A stretch of 64,000 nt of DNA from CAVSRC01 sp963782045 (lineage in GTDB: Bacteria > Pseudomonadota > Alphaproteobacteria > Rhizobiales > Kaistiaceae): assembly GCA_963782045.1 (NCBI GenBank), contig CAWAIR010000037.1:558001-622000 (forward strand), in the 5' to 3' direction. The notes beneath the pieces were generated by a model. It made no database searches. It had not been told where the DNA came from and worked only from the letters and a program-made list of their open reading frames with translations. Of this stretch, positions 30,589 to 38,043 are shown in pieces (the stretch's first letter is position 1; each line of letters begins with the position of its first letter). Both the position numbers and the translations under genes were made by a program.

Positions 30589-31724
30589 TCCGGCACCCCC
30601 GCGGCCTTGGCCGCCTCGTTGACGCTTGCCAGCGCCGTTGCATCGTTGGCGAGCGCGGCGCGCGCCTTCACCAGCGCCGCCTTCGCGTCATCGGTCTTGC
30701 CCAGGACCATATAGGAGCGGACCAGGCGCGCCCAACCGGCGCCGTCGTTCGGATTGGCGTCGAGCTGCGCCGCCAGCTTGGCCACCATGCCCTCGATCAT
30801 CGCCATGCGGTCGGCGGCCGACATCTGGCCCGCCGCGTTGACGTCGGCGGCGGTGGGGCCGGAGGGCGGCGGCGAACCTTCAGCCGTGGCCATCCCCGAT
30901 CCGCCTTCGAGCTTGGCGAGTTCGGTCCTGGCAACGGAGACCCAGGGGGCGGTCTCCGGCGCGCCGGCAAGCAGCGCCTTCCAGGCGGCGATTGCCGCGT
31001 CGGTGTTGCCCGCCTGGCCGAGCGCCAGTGCCAGATAGAAGCGCGGGCGCACGGCCGTGGGGTCGAGCTTGGCTGCCTTGTCGAAGGCGGCGTTCGCCTC
31101 GGCCGACACGACCCCCCCATTGGCGCTGACAAGCGCCTCGCCGAGGTCCAATTCGGTGTCCGCGGTCGAGCCGGTCAGCCGTACGATGGTCTTGTAGGCC
31201 TTGACCGCGTCGTCGAAGCGGCCGAGGCGCAGATAGACCGGCGCCAGGATCTGCCAACCCTTGGCGTCGTCCGGGTTGGCGGCAAGATGCGCCTCGATGC
31301 GGGCAACCAGGGTGGGGATGTCCTGCCGGTCGGTGGGCGCGGAGAGACGCGCGGCGAGCGGTTCGGCCGGCATCTCCGGATTGCCGACGAAGAGATAGAA
31401 GACAAGCGCCGCCAGCGGCATGGCGATCATGGCGACCGCAGCAATCCGGCGCATGCGGGGGCTGCCGGCCGTCTCTCCCGCGTCCGCCTCATGGCCGGCA
31501 CGCAGCACCCGGCGGGAGATCTCGGTGCGCGCGGCCTCGGCCTCGGTCTCGCCGATGACGCCGCGGTCGAGGTCGCGGTCCACCTCGCCGAGCTGGTCGC
31601 GATAGATCGCCAGCGCCTGGCCGCGCTCCGAGCGGGCCGTGCGCTGGGCGCGATAAAGCGGCGCCAGCACCGACAGCGATGTGGCGGCCGCGAGCACGGC
31701 CATGGCGATCCAGAGAGCGATCAT
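30585..31724 (-). CDS. ccmI: Cytochrome c maturation protein CcmI (CycH)
   Basis: The 379-residue protein has two N-terminal transmembrane segments (residues about 2-20 and 95-115) flanking a cytoplasmic loop, then a periplasmic TPR domain (repeats around AKGWQILAPVYLRLGRFDDAVKAYKT and later) that binds apocytochrome c C-termini. The opening IALWIAMAVLAAATSLSVLAP and the Arg-rich loop are typical. It is the first gene of the leftward ccmI-E-F-H operon and overlaps ccmE. Confidence 0.93.
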   Translation of the reverse strand: MIALWIAMAVLAAATSLSVLAPLYRAQRTARSERGQALAIYRDQLGEVDRDLDRGVIGETEAEAARTEISRRVLRAGHEADAGETAGSPRMRRIAAVAMIAMPLAALVFYLFVGNPEMPAEPLAARLSAPTDRQDIPTLVARIEAHLAANPDDAKGWQILAPVYLRLGRFDDAVKAYKTIVRLTGSTADTELDLGEALVSANGGVVSAEANAAFDKAAKLDPTAVRPRFYLALALGQAGNTDAAIAAWKALLAGAPETAPWVSVARTELAKLEGGSGMATAEGSPPPSGPTAADVNAAGQMSAADRMAMIEGMVAKLAAQLDANPNDGAGWARLVRSYMVLGKTDDAKAALVKARAALANDATALASVNEAAKAAGVPE

Positions 31725-31799
31725 TGCAAGACGGTCAATACCTAAGGCGCCCGTGGCTTAGCGCGGACATAGTGTCGCGAAAAGCTCCGCCGCCACCCA

Positions 31800-32198
31800 T
31801 CAGCCCACCGTCTGCCAGTTGCCGTCGGCCTCGCGGCAGGCGGTGCCGCGGCCGGTTTCAGAGCGGCCGTCGACCACGACCACGTGGACATATTCCCGGC
31901 AGGTGGTGTCGTTCACCTTGTAGGCAGCGCCCGGCACGACCTTGCCGTAGCGTCCGGTCAGGCTGTCGCTCCACGGGGTGGTGGCGCCGGCAACGCCGTA
32001 TTCCAGCGCCCGGTATTCGGCGGCGAGCGCCCGGCCACGGTCGCCCGGGCTGAGGCTCTTGCCGACGGCCGTCCCGGCAAGACCGCCGATGATCCCCGGC
32101 GACCCACCGGCGATCGAGCCGACGATCGACTTGCTATCGGCACAGCCTGAGATTGCCAGAGCCAGGCCGGCGAGCGCGGCGCCCGTCACGCGTTTCAT
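31800..32198 (-). CDS. Small lipoprotein, 17-kDa surface antigen-like
   Basis: The 132-residue product begins with a lipoprotein signal (MKRVTGAALAGLALAISGC; lipobox ISGC). It then has a Gly-rich segment (SIAGGSPGIIGGLAGTAVG) like the glycine-zipper of 17-kDa antigens, and a C-terminal part with two cysteines (TTCREYVHV, GTACREADGNWQ) typical of the SmpA/OmlA-like tail of that group. It is likely outer-membrane associated. It is located between feuQ and ccmI, on its own. Confidence 0.75.
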   Translation of the reverse strand: MKRVTGAALAGLALAISGCADSKSIVGSIAGGSPGIIGGLAGTAVGKSLSPGDRGRALAAEYRALEYGVAGATTPWSDSLTGRYGKVVPGAAYKVNDTTCREYVHVVVVDGRSETGRGTACREADGNWQTVG

Positions 32199-32282
32199 TC
32201 GGCTTGGCTCCAGTCCCTTGTCCGACCCACAACCAACATCCCACCCGCCAATGGCGGAAATGAGACGTTTTGGCAACTCCCC

Positions 32283-33680
32283 TCATGCCGCCGGCAGCTC
32301 CACGCGGGCGGAAAGCCCGCCCAGCCGTGAGCGGTCGAGGGCGAACCTGCCGCGATACATGGCGACGAGGTCGGAGACGATGGAAAGCCCGAGGCCGGAG
32401 CCGGGCTTGGTCTCGTCCAGCCGATGGCCGCGGGTCGTCACCTCCTCCATCTCCTCGGCGGTCAGCCCTGGCCCGTCGTCGTCGATGTGGAGTTCCAGCA
32501 GGCCCGCATCGTCGCCCTCGTCCGGTGCGCGGTAGCGCGCCGTCACCGCCACCTTGGTCTTTGCCCACTTGCAGGCGTTGTCGACCAGGTTGCCGACGAT
32601 TTCCTCGAAATCCTGCTGCTCGCCGCGGAAGCGGGCGCCGTCGGGCACGTCGCTGATCAGCTTGATGCCGCGCTCGTCGTAGAGGCGGTTCATCACGCGC
32701 ACCAGCCGGTCGATCAGCGGCTCGATCTCGGTCACGACGCCGATGACGTCGCTCTGGGCAGCGATGCGGGCGCGGTCGAGATAGTGGTTGACCTGCCGGC
32801 GCATCAGCTCGGTCTGTTCGACGATCTTGATGGAGGCGGGATCGCGGCTCGCCCGCGCCTCGTTGATGACGACGCTGAGCGGCGTCTTGAGGGCATGGGC
32901 GAGGTTGCCGACCTGGGTGCGGGCGCGGTCGACAACCTCCTGATTCGATTCAAGAACCGCGTTCAACTCGTTGACCAACGGTGCGATTTCGGCAGGGAAG
33001 TCGCCGGTGATGCGCGCCCGCCTGCCGCTCCGCAGTTCGGAGAGCGCGTGGCGCACGCGGTCGAGCGGCCTGAGCCCCCAGCGGGTCTGGATGAGGGTGG
33101 CGGCGATGAGGCCGATGCCGAAGACGGCGAGCGTGATGGCGACGCTGGCGCCAAACGAGGCGATCTGGTTGTTGAGTTCGCCGGCGTCGCCCGCCACCAC
33201 CAGGATCGCCGGCGGGCGCCCTTCGAAGGTGACGGTGCGGGTGAGGAAGCGCAGCGACTGCTTGTCCGGACCGGTGAGCGCGCCGGAGGTCGCGCCGCTC
33301 TCGACCTTGGTGCCGGTCACCTTGCTGACGTCGATGGTATCGGAGAACAGAGAGCCGGAGGCGAGCAGCACCTTGCGCGTGGCGGCGTCGCGCACCTGCC
33401 AGTACCAGCCGGAATAGAGCAGCTCGAAGCGCTGTTCGCCGAGATTGCCCGGATCGCTGAAGGGCTGGCTGGGGTCCTGCGCCGAGAGGCTGCCGACCAG
33501 CGTGCTCAGGTAGACGCTGAGCCGCTGGTCGAAGGCGTTCTCGACGGTCGAGCGGTAGAGGGAAACGAGGATCAGCCCGGCGGCGACCAGGGCCACCACC
33601 GCCCACAGCGTCGCCGCCGCGATCAGGCGCCCGGCAAGCGAATTCAGCCGCACACGCCCGGCAAGCGGACTAGCCCGCAT
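32283..33680 (-). CDS. feuQ: Sensor histidine kinase FeuQ (PhoQ-like)
   Basis: The 465-residue inner-membrane kinase has two helices (about 15-35 and 170-195) around a periplasmic sensor. The transmitter has QVGNLAHALKTPLSVVINEA as the H-box, a HALKTP variant typical of the PhoQ/FeuQ group, then NLVDNACKWAK, HIDDDGPGL and GSGLGLSIVSDL. In Sinorhizobium FeuQ responds to low osmolarity and controls cyclic glucan export with FeuP; in R. leguminosarum the pair lies beside cycHJKL, matching this locus. It overlaps feuP by 11 bp. Confidence 0.9.
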   Translation of the reverse strand: MRASPLAGRVRLNSLAGRLIAAATLWAVVALVAAGLILVSLYRSTVENAFDQRLSVYLSTLVGSLSAQDPSQPFSDPGNLGEQRFELLYSGWYWQVRDAATRKVLLASGSLFSDTIDVSKVTGTKVESGATSGALTGPDKQSLRFLTRTVTFEGRPPAILVVAGDAGELNNQIASFGASVAITLAVFGIGLIAATLIQTRWGLRPLDRVRHALSELRSGRRARITGDFPAEIAPLVNELNAVLESNQEVVDRARTQVGNLAHALKTPLSVVINEARASRDPASIKIVEQTELMRRQVNHYLDRARIAAQSDVIGVVTEIEPLIDRLVRVMNRLYDERGIKLISDVPDGARFRGEQQDFEEIVGNLVDNACKWAKTKVAVTARYRAPDEGDDAGLLELHIDDDGPGLTAEEMEEVTTRGHRLDETKPGSGLGLSIVSDLVAMYRGRFALDRSRLGGLSARVELPAA

Positions 33681-34341
33681 CGCCCGGCTCGACGATGCGG
33701 TAGCCGAGCCCTCGCACGGTCTCGATGATGTCGGGATTGATCTTCTTGCGCAGCCGGCCGACGAAGACCTCTATGGTATTGGAATCGCGGTCGAAATCCT
33801 GATCGTAGAGATGCTCGATCAGCTCGGTGCGCGAGACCACCCGGTCGCGGTGGTGCATCAGGTATTCGAGCACGCGGTATTCGTGGGAGGTGAGCTTGAC
33901 CGGGTTGCCGTCGACGGTGACGCGCCCCGCTCGACTGTCGAGGCGAACGGGGCCGCACTCGATCTCGTTGGAGGCATGGCCGGCGGCGCGGCGTACCAGC
34001 GCGCGGACGCGGGCGAGTACCTCCTCGATATGGAACGGCTTGGCGACGTAGTCGTCGGCGCCGGCGTCGATGCCCTGTACCTTGTCGCTCCAGCGGTCGC
34101 GAGCGGTGAGGAGGAGCACCGGCATCTTGCGGCCGTCGCGCCGCCACTTCTCCAGAACCGAGATGCCATCGAGCACCGGCAGGCCGATGTCGAGCACCAC
34201 CAGATCGTAGGGTTCGGTGTCACCGAGGAAGTGGCCCTCCTCGCCGTCGAAGGCGCTGTCGACGACGTAGCCCGCCTCCTTCAGCGCGTCCGAGAGCTGT
34301 CGGTTGAGATCGCTATCGTCCTCGACGACAAGAACCCGCAT
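33670..34341 (-). CDS. feuP: Response regulator FeuP (OmpR family)
   Basis: The 223-residue protein has the receiver residues in VLVVEDDSDLNRQL, VVLDIGLPVLDG (phosphoacceptor Asp) and VAKPFHIEEVLARVRAL. The winged helix contains LTSHEYRVLEYLMHHRDRVVSR, NTIEVFVGRLRKKI and RGLGYRI. It is the partner of FeuQ (11-bp overlap). The upstream 92-residue secreted protein matches FeuN in position, completing the trio. Confidence 0.9.
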   Translation of the reverse strand: MRVLVVEDDSDLNRQLSDALKEAGYVVDSAFDGEEGHFLGDTEPYDLVVLDIGLPVLDGISVLEKWRRDGRKMPVLLLTARDRWSDKVQGIDAGADDYVAKPFHIEEVLARVRALVRRAAGHASNEIECGPVRLDSRAGRVTVDGNPVKLTSHEYRVLEYLMHHRDRVVSRTELIEHLYDQDFDRDSNTIEVFVGRLRKKINPDIIETVRGLGYRIVEPGDAG

Positions 34342-34353
34342 CGCCCCCTCCGC

Positions 34354-34632
34354 CTATGGGCCGGTCGCGGCATTGAAGGTCAGGGTCACCACCTTGCCGC
34401 CGACTTGAACGTATACCTTGTAGACATACTGCCCCCCAACCATCTGCAGGCAGGCGTTGACCACGACCCCGCCAGGAACCTTGCCGCGGATCGCGCCGAG
34501 GAAATCCGACAGCCCGCGCGGCGCCTGGCTGGGCGGCAGGCAATCGGCGGCGGATGCCGGCAATGCGGTCGCCGACACGGCCGAGAGCATTGCCACGCCC
34601 AAGATCAGCCCCCTGGTAAACCTAGCCAACAT
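34354..34632 (-). CDS. feuN: Small secreted protein, candidate FeuN
   Basis: The 92-residue product has a signal peptide (LILGVAMLSAVSATALPASA) and a short mature domain with two cysteines, DCLPPSQAPRGLSDFLG and NACLQMVGGQYVYKVYV, like a degenerate PepSY fold. It is 12 bp upstream of feuP. In S. meliloti FeuN is a small periplasmic protein encoded just before feuP that restrains FeuQ; identity here rests on size, export signal and position. The GTA-like cluster begins on the other side. Confidence 0.7.
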   Translation of the reverse strand: MLARFTRGLILGVAMLSAVSATALPASAADCLPPSQAPRGLSDFLGAIRGKVPGGVVVNACLQMVGGQYVYKVYVQVGGKVVTLTFNAATGP

Positions 34633-34708
34633 GACGCCGGCATAGCCGCTTGCAGATGAACATGCCCTGAATACCGGCGGAATCGCCCGAAAGACAAGGA
34701 CGAGGCCC

Positions 34709-35122
34709 TCATCCGCCGCGGCGGCCGACCAGCGTGCGGGTGATCCGCTCGCCACTTTCGGACAGGAAGATCGCAGAAATGATCCAGCCGGACCAGTCGC
34801 CGATCGGGCTGGGGAGGGCAGCGACGTTCCAGGTGAAATGGAACAGCGAGTTGGCGATGACGGCGGCGTAGTAGATCGCCAGCGGATAGGCGAAGGCCGG
34901 CCGCATGAAGGCGGTCACCGCCCGCCCCTGCTCGGCGATCAGGACGTCGCGCTGGGCCTGCCGGCGGCCGAGCTCGGCCTTGACCTGCTCGATGGCCACC
35001 TCGGCGGTGATGCGGTCGCGCTCGACCGCGCTGTCGGCCTCGGCCTTGAGGCCGGCCAACACCTTGTCGATCAGCCCGGACGAGGCGAGCTTCAGCACCG
35101 CGCCGACGATTGCCGCGAGCAT
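34709..35122 (-). CDS. GTA-type 3TM holin family protein
   Basis: The 137-residue product starts MLAAIVGAVLKLASSGLIDKVLAG, has a charged coiled middle (DRITAEVAIEQVKAELGRRQ), then hydrophobic segments around FAYPLAIYYAAVIANSLFHF and WSGWIISAIFLS. This matches the three-helix holin family linked to gene transfer agent release. It would permeabilise the inner membrane to let the endolysin out. It is the last gene of the leftward cluster and overlaps the preceding small membrane gene by 1 bp. Confidence 0.75.
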   Translation of the reverse strand: MLAAIVGAVLKLASSGLIDKVLAGLKAEADSAVERDRITAEVAIEQVKAELGRRQAQRDVLIAEQGRAVTAFMRPAFAYPLAIYYAAVIANSLFHFTWNVAALPSPIGDWSGWIISAIFLSESGERITRTLVGRRGG

Positions 35123-35316
35123 CAGTGCTTGCTCCCGACCGGCCCGGTGGTAATCAGGCGCAGCGCCACGTTGAGCGCGCCGAGCGCGATCGGCAGCCAG
35201 GCATAGTGCGGCGGCAGCAGGTCGCGCAGACCGGCGGTGTCGAGATAGGCGAGCACGCCGGCAAGCACGATGACACCGTTGGCGGCGAGCGTCCGCCAGC
35301 CCTTGAACATGGTCAT
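35122..35316 (-). CDS. Small membrane protein of the lysis module
   Basis: This 64-residue protein (MTMFKGWRTLAANGVIVLAG) has two hydrophobic helices separated by a short polar turn (LLPPHYAW). An AAGGAG site precedes the ATG at 35316. It lies between the endolysin and the holin genes, so it is probably a second holin-like or accessory lysis protein; a specific family was not recognised. Confidence 0.65.
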   Translation of the reverse strand: MTMFKGWRTLAANGVIVLAGVLAYLDTAGLRDLLPPHYAWLPIALGALNVALRLITTGPVGSKH

Positions 35317-35329
35317 GGGGAAGACTCCT

Positions 35330-35445
35330 TGAAAGCCGTCATCCTCCGGCTTGACCGGAGGATCTGTAGCGACAGGCACAACGGCGCGGTCTTGGGGAAA
35401 GCGATCCTCCGATCTCGGCTTCGCCTCGTCGGAGGATGACATGTG
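35330..35445. repeat. Paired ATCCTCCGG hairpin repeats
   Basis: ATCCTCCGG-N5-CCGGAGGAT, followed some 60 bp later by GATCCTCCGA paired with TCGGAGGATG. Together they fill the gap between endolysin and the small membrane gene. These look like dispersed intergenic palindromes. Confidence 0.6.
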
Positions 35446-35453
35446 CGCAACGG

Positions 35454-36386
35454 TCACGCCGTCGTCCGCCGGCGCAGGATCACGCCGCGATGGCGCCACA
35501 GCACGAAGCCGGCGATGACGAGCGCGGCAACGATCAGGGCCGAGGCCCCGGCGGTCAGGATGAGGTGCCAGTCGAACTGACCAGCCTGCCCTACGATCTC
35601 CGCCCCGCCGCCGACCGCAGCGGCCGTGGCAGCGCTGCCGCCGGCGGCCTGCCCCACCCGCCTGGCGGCAACGGCGCGCGCCAATGCCGCCCGGGTGGCC
35701 GGACCGACAACGCCGTCGACGACCAGACCCTCGGCGCTCTGGAAGCTGCGCACGGCGGCAAGCGTTGCCGGACCCGCCGCGCCATCGATGGTCCCCCCGT
35801 AGAGCCCGAGCGCGGCGAGCTGCTTCTGATAGGCCTTGATCTCTTCGACCGATTGCCGACTGCCGACTGCCGACTGCCCTTCTCCGTATTCGCCGGCCTC
35901 CATCAGCCGTGCCTCGTCGGCGCGGCGGCGCACGAGGCCGGCCAGGCGCTTGCCGCCGGCGGTGACCGCCGTCTTGCGCAGGAGGTCCGCGGCGGCGCCC
36001 ACCGCGCCCTCGGCCAGCCGGGCGGCCCATTGCCACTTGAGCGCGCCGGCGCCGCAGTTGAAGCAGAGGTCGGTGGCAGCGTCGAAGGCGTGCTGCGCGA
36101 TGCCGATCCCGGCAAAGCGGCGGGCCACCGGCGGCGCGAATTCCTGCGCCAGCAACAGCGCCAGCAGCAGGTCGCACTCGGCGTCGCTGATGGTGTCGCC
36201 GAGCCGCAACGCATGGCCGCGATGCTGCCGCCACCAGCCGGCGAAGATCTTCGACAGGCCGGTGAAGCCGATGCCGATGGTGATGATGCCGCCGGCGTCG
36301 CGATAGGCCCGGTGGACCCGTCCCTCGTGCCGCGCCGTGAACAGGGCGAGCGCCGGCGACGCCGTCGTGATGGAGGGCACGGACAT
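35454..36386 (-). CDS. Endolysin: GH24-type lysozyme with peptidoglycan-binding domain
   Basis: The 310-residue protein has an N-terminal GH24-like muramidase (ARHEGRVHRAYRDAGG then ITIGIG, with the usual Glu-Asp-Thr catalytic spacing). It also has a PG_binding_1 domain (IKAYQKQLAALGLYGGTIDG to VVGPATRAALA) and a C-terminal transmembrane helix (LILTAGASALIVAALVIAG). The linker GEGQSAVGSRQSVEE is encoded by four units of the 7-bp repeat found elsewhere in the cluster (35851-35879). It degrades the cell wall to release particles. It is followed by small-membrane and holin genes. Confidence 0.85.
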   Translation of the reverse strand: MSVPSITTASPALALFTARHEGRVHRAYRDAGGIITIGIGFTGLSKIFAGWWRQHRGHALRLGDTISDAECDLLLALLLAQEFAPPVARRFAGIGIAQHAFDAATDLCFNCGAGALKWQWAARLAEGAVGAAADLLRKTAVTAGGKRLAGLVRRRADEARLMEAGEYGEGQSAVGSRQSVEEIKAYQKQLAALGLYGGTIDGAAGPATLAAVRSFQSAEGLVVDGVVGPATRAALARAVAARRVGQAAGGSAATAAAVGGGAEIVGQAGQFDWHLILTAGASALIVAALVIAGFVLWRHRGVILRRRTTA

Positions 36387-36453
36387 GGGCGGATGGTTCG
36401 GTTGAGGTGGCTCGGTCGCCGCGTCGTCTTGGGCGGCGCGACGGGATGTGTTC

Positions 36454-38043
36454 CTAGTTCGCCTGCGCCCGCGCCGTCTTGAACGGGGCGCCGGCCGAGG
36501 TCACCGAGAAGGTGTTGGTGCCGGCGGCGTTGTAGCTGGCCGACGACGTGATGACCTTGAAGCCGCCCGCGAGCTTGAGAGCGTGGGTGCCCCAGGTGAC
36601 GGCGTTGCCATTGATGGTCAGCGTCTCCGGCACGCCGTTCAGCCAGACGAAGGGGCCGTCGGCGCTGGCATTGCCGGTGAAGCTCCCCGACGTGATGACG
36701 GTCGTGTCACTGAGGTTTGCCGTGCACAGCGCCTGGAAGCCGGCTGGCGCCGCATAGGCAAAGGGGCGCTGGCCGAAGTTGGCGACCGTGGTGAAGTAGC
36801 TGACGGCACTGCCGACGATGGGCGTCAGTCTCCCGGACAGTCCGGAGAATGCAACGCCCTGGCTTGTTCCGTTCTTGTTGAAGGTCACCGTGCCGGCATC
36901 GAGATCGAGCGCGACGCCGATGATGTCGCCAACGCCGAAGGACGCTCCGTAGGCTGCCAGCGCTGCGTTGTTATATTTCTGGCCGGTGTTGTAGTAGGAG
37001 AACTCATCGGCGTAGTAGCCGACCGTTCCTGCCGCTGTCGGCAGGTGGAACGCCGCTGCCACGCCGACCATGAAGCTGACGCCGGTGGTCGGGATCATCT
37101 CCCAATACCATTTGCCGCTACCAACAGAGATGGTTGCGTAGCCGCGTCCGTAGGTGGCCTCCTGCGACGCATAGAACGACAGATCGCCATCCGAATAGAC
37201 GTCCCCGGCGCCGCGGACCTGCGCGGGGTTGAACGTGGCGTAGTTGCCGCGCACCGCGCCGCCGGTGCCGGTGTCGCTGCCATAGCCGGTCGGGCTGTCG
37301 ACGAGGCTGTCGTTGCCCACCCCGGCCGTGACCGAGAAGTTGTTCGGGGTCCAGTTGTTGCCGTTGCCGCTGGCGTCGGCGCCGAGGTGCGTGGCATCGG
37401 CGGCCGCGTTGTCGGAGAGCGGCAGCCAGAAGCCGTTGGTGCCCCAGCTCGCGTCCGGCTGCGTCGGCAGGCGGAGGCCGGTCGCCGGGTCGATGGCGGA
37501 ATAGGCGATCGCCTGGCTGCCGTCGACGCCGGCCGGCTCGGCCATGTGGCCGTCGAAATAGTTGCCGGCGTCGTCGCGGCCGAGATAGTGGGCGACGGCG
37601 GCGTTCCAGTTGGTGTCGGCATCGGCAATGGCGGAGCGCGTATCGGTGCCGTAGGCGGCGACCTCGTCCTCGAAGACGAGGATCTTGGCGCGCGATGCCG
37701 GCGTGGCATTGCCGACGTCAAGCGCGAAGCCGACATCCATCCAGGCGGTCGGGTCGCGAAACACCGCCGCCGTCACCAGCCGCGTGGCCCCGAGAACGTC
37801 GAGGCACAGGCGGTCGCTGCTGTCGAAGTAGAAGCGGTCGATGCCGGCGGTGCCGGCAGATGCCAGCGTCATCGCCGCGCCGAGCTTGCTGCGCTTGATG
37901 CGGAAGCGCATGGCCACGACCTTGCGGTTGCCCGCGGCCCCTGGCGTCCGCGACAGATAGGCGGCGTCGGCGGCGTTGAAGCGCAGCGAGCGGGCGACCT
38001 GGTAGGCCGACACGCCCTCGAACCAGGGGATGAAGACGGTCAT
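36454..38043 (-). CDS. GTA-associated tail protein with SPRY domain
   Basis: This 529-residue protein has no signal peptide. Residues about 1-130 include DSSDRLCLDVLGATRLVTAA, and the middle part resembles phage tail/fibre proteins. From about residue 320 a SPRY-type beta-sandwich is visible: GSGKWYWEMIP, GDIIGVALDLDAGTVTFNKNG, TPIVGSAVSYFTTVANFGQRPF. SPRY domains mediate protein binding and are occasionally found in phage tail appendages. It overlaps the DUF2793 gene by 4 bp and is probably part of the adsorption apparatus. Confidence 0.7.
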   Translation of the reverse strand: MTVFIPWFEGVSAYQVARSLRFNAADAAYLSRTPGAAGNRKVVAMRFRIKRSKLGAAMTLASAGTAGIDRFYFDSSDRLCLDVLGATRLVTAAVFRDPTAWMDVGFALDVGNATPASRAKILVFEDEVAAYGTDTRSAIADADTNWNAAVAHYLGRDDAGNYFDGHMAEPAGVDGSQAIAYSAIDPATGLRLPTQPDASWGTNGFWLPLSDNAAADATHLGADASGNGNNWTPNNFSVTAGVGNDSLVDSPTGYGSDTGTGGAVRGNYATFNPAQVRGAGDVYSDGDLSFYASQEATYGRGYATISVGSGKWYWEMIPTTGVSFMVGVAAAFHLPTAAGTVGYYADEFSYYNTGQKYNNAALAAYGASFGVGDIIGVALDLDAGTVTFNKNGTSQGVAFSGLSGRLTPIVGSAVSYFTTVANFGQRPFAYAAPAGFQALCTANLSDTTVITSGSFTGNASADGPFVWLNGVPETLTINGNAVTWGTHALKLAGGFKVITSSASYNAAGTNTFSVTSAGAPFKTARAQAN

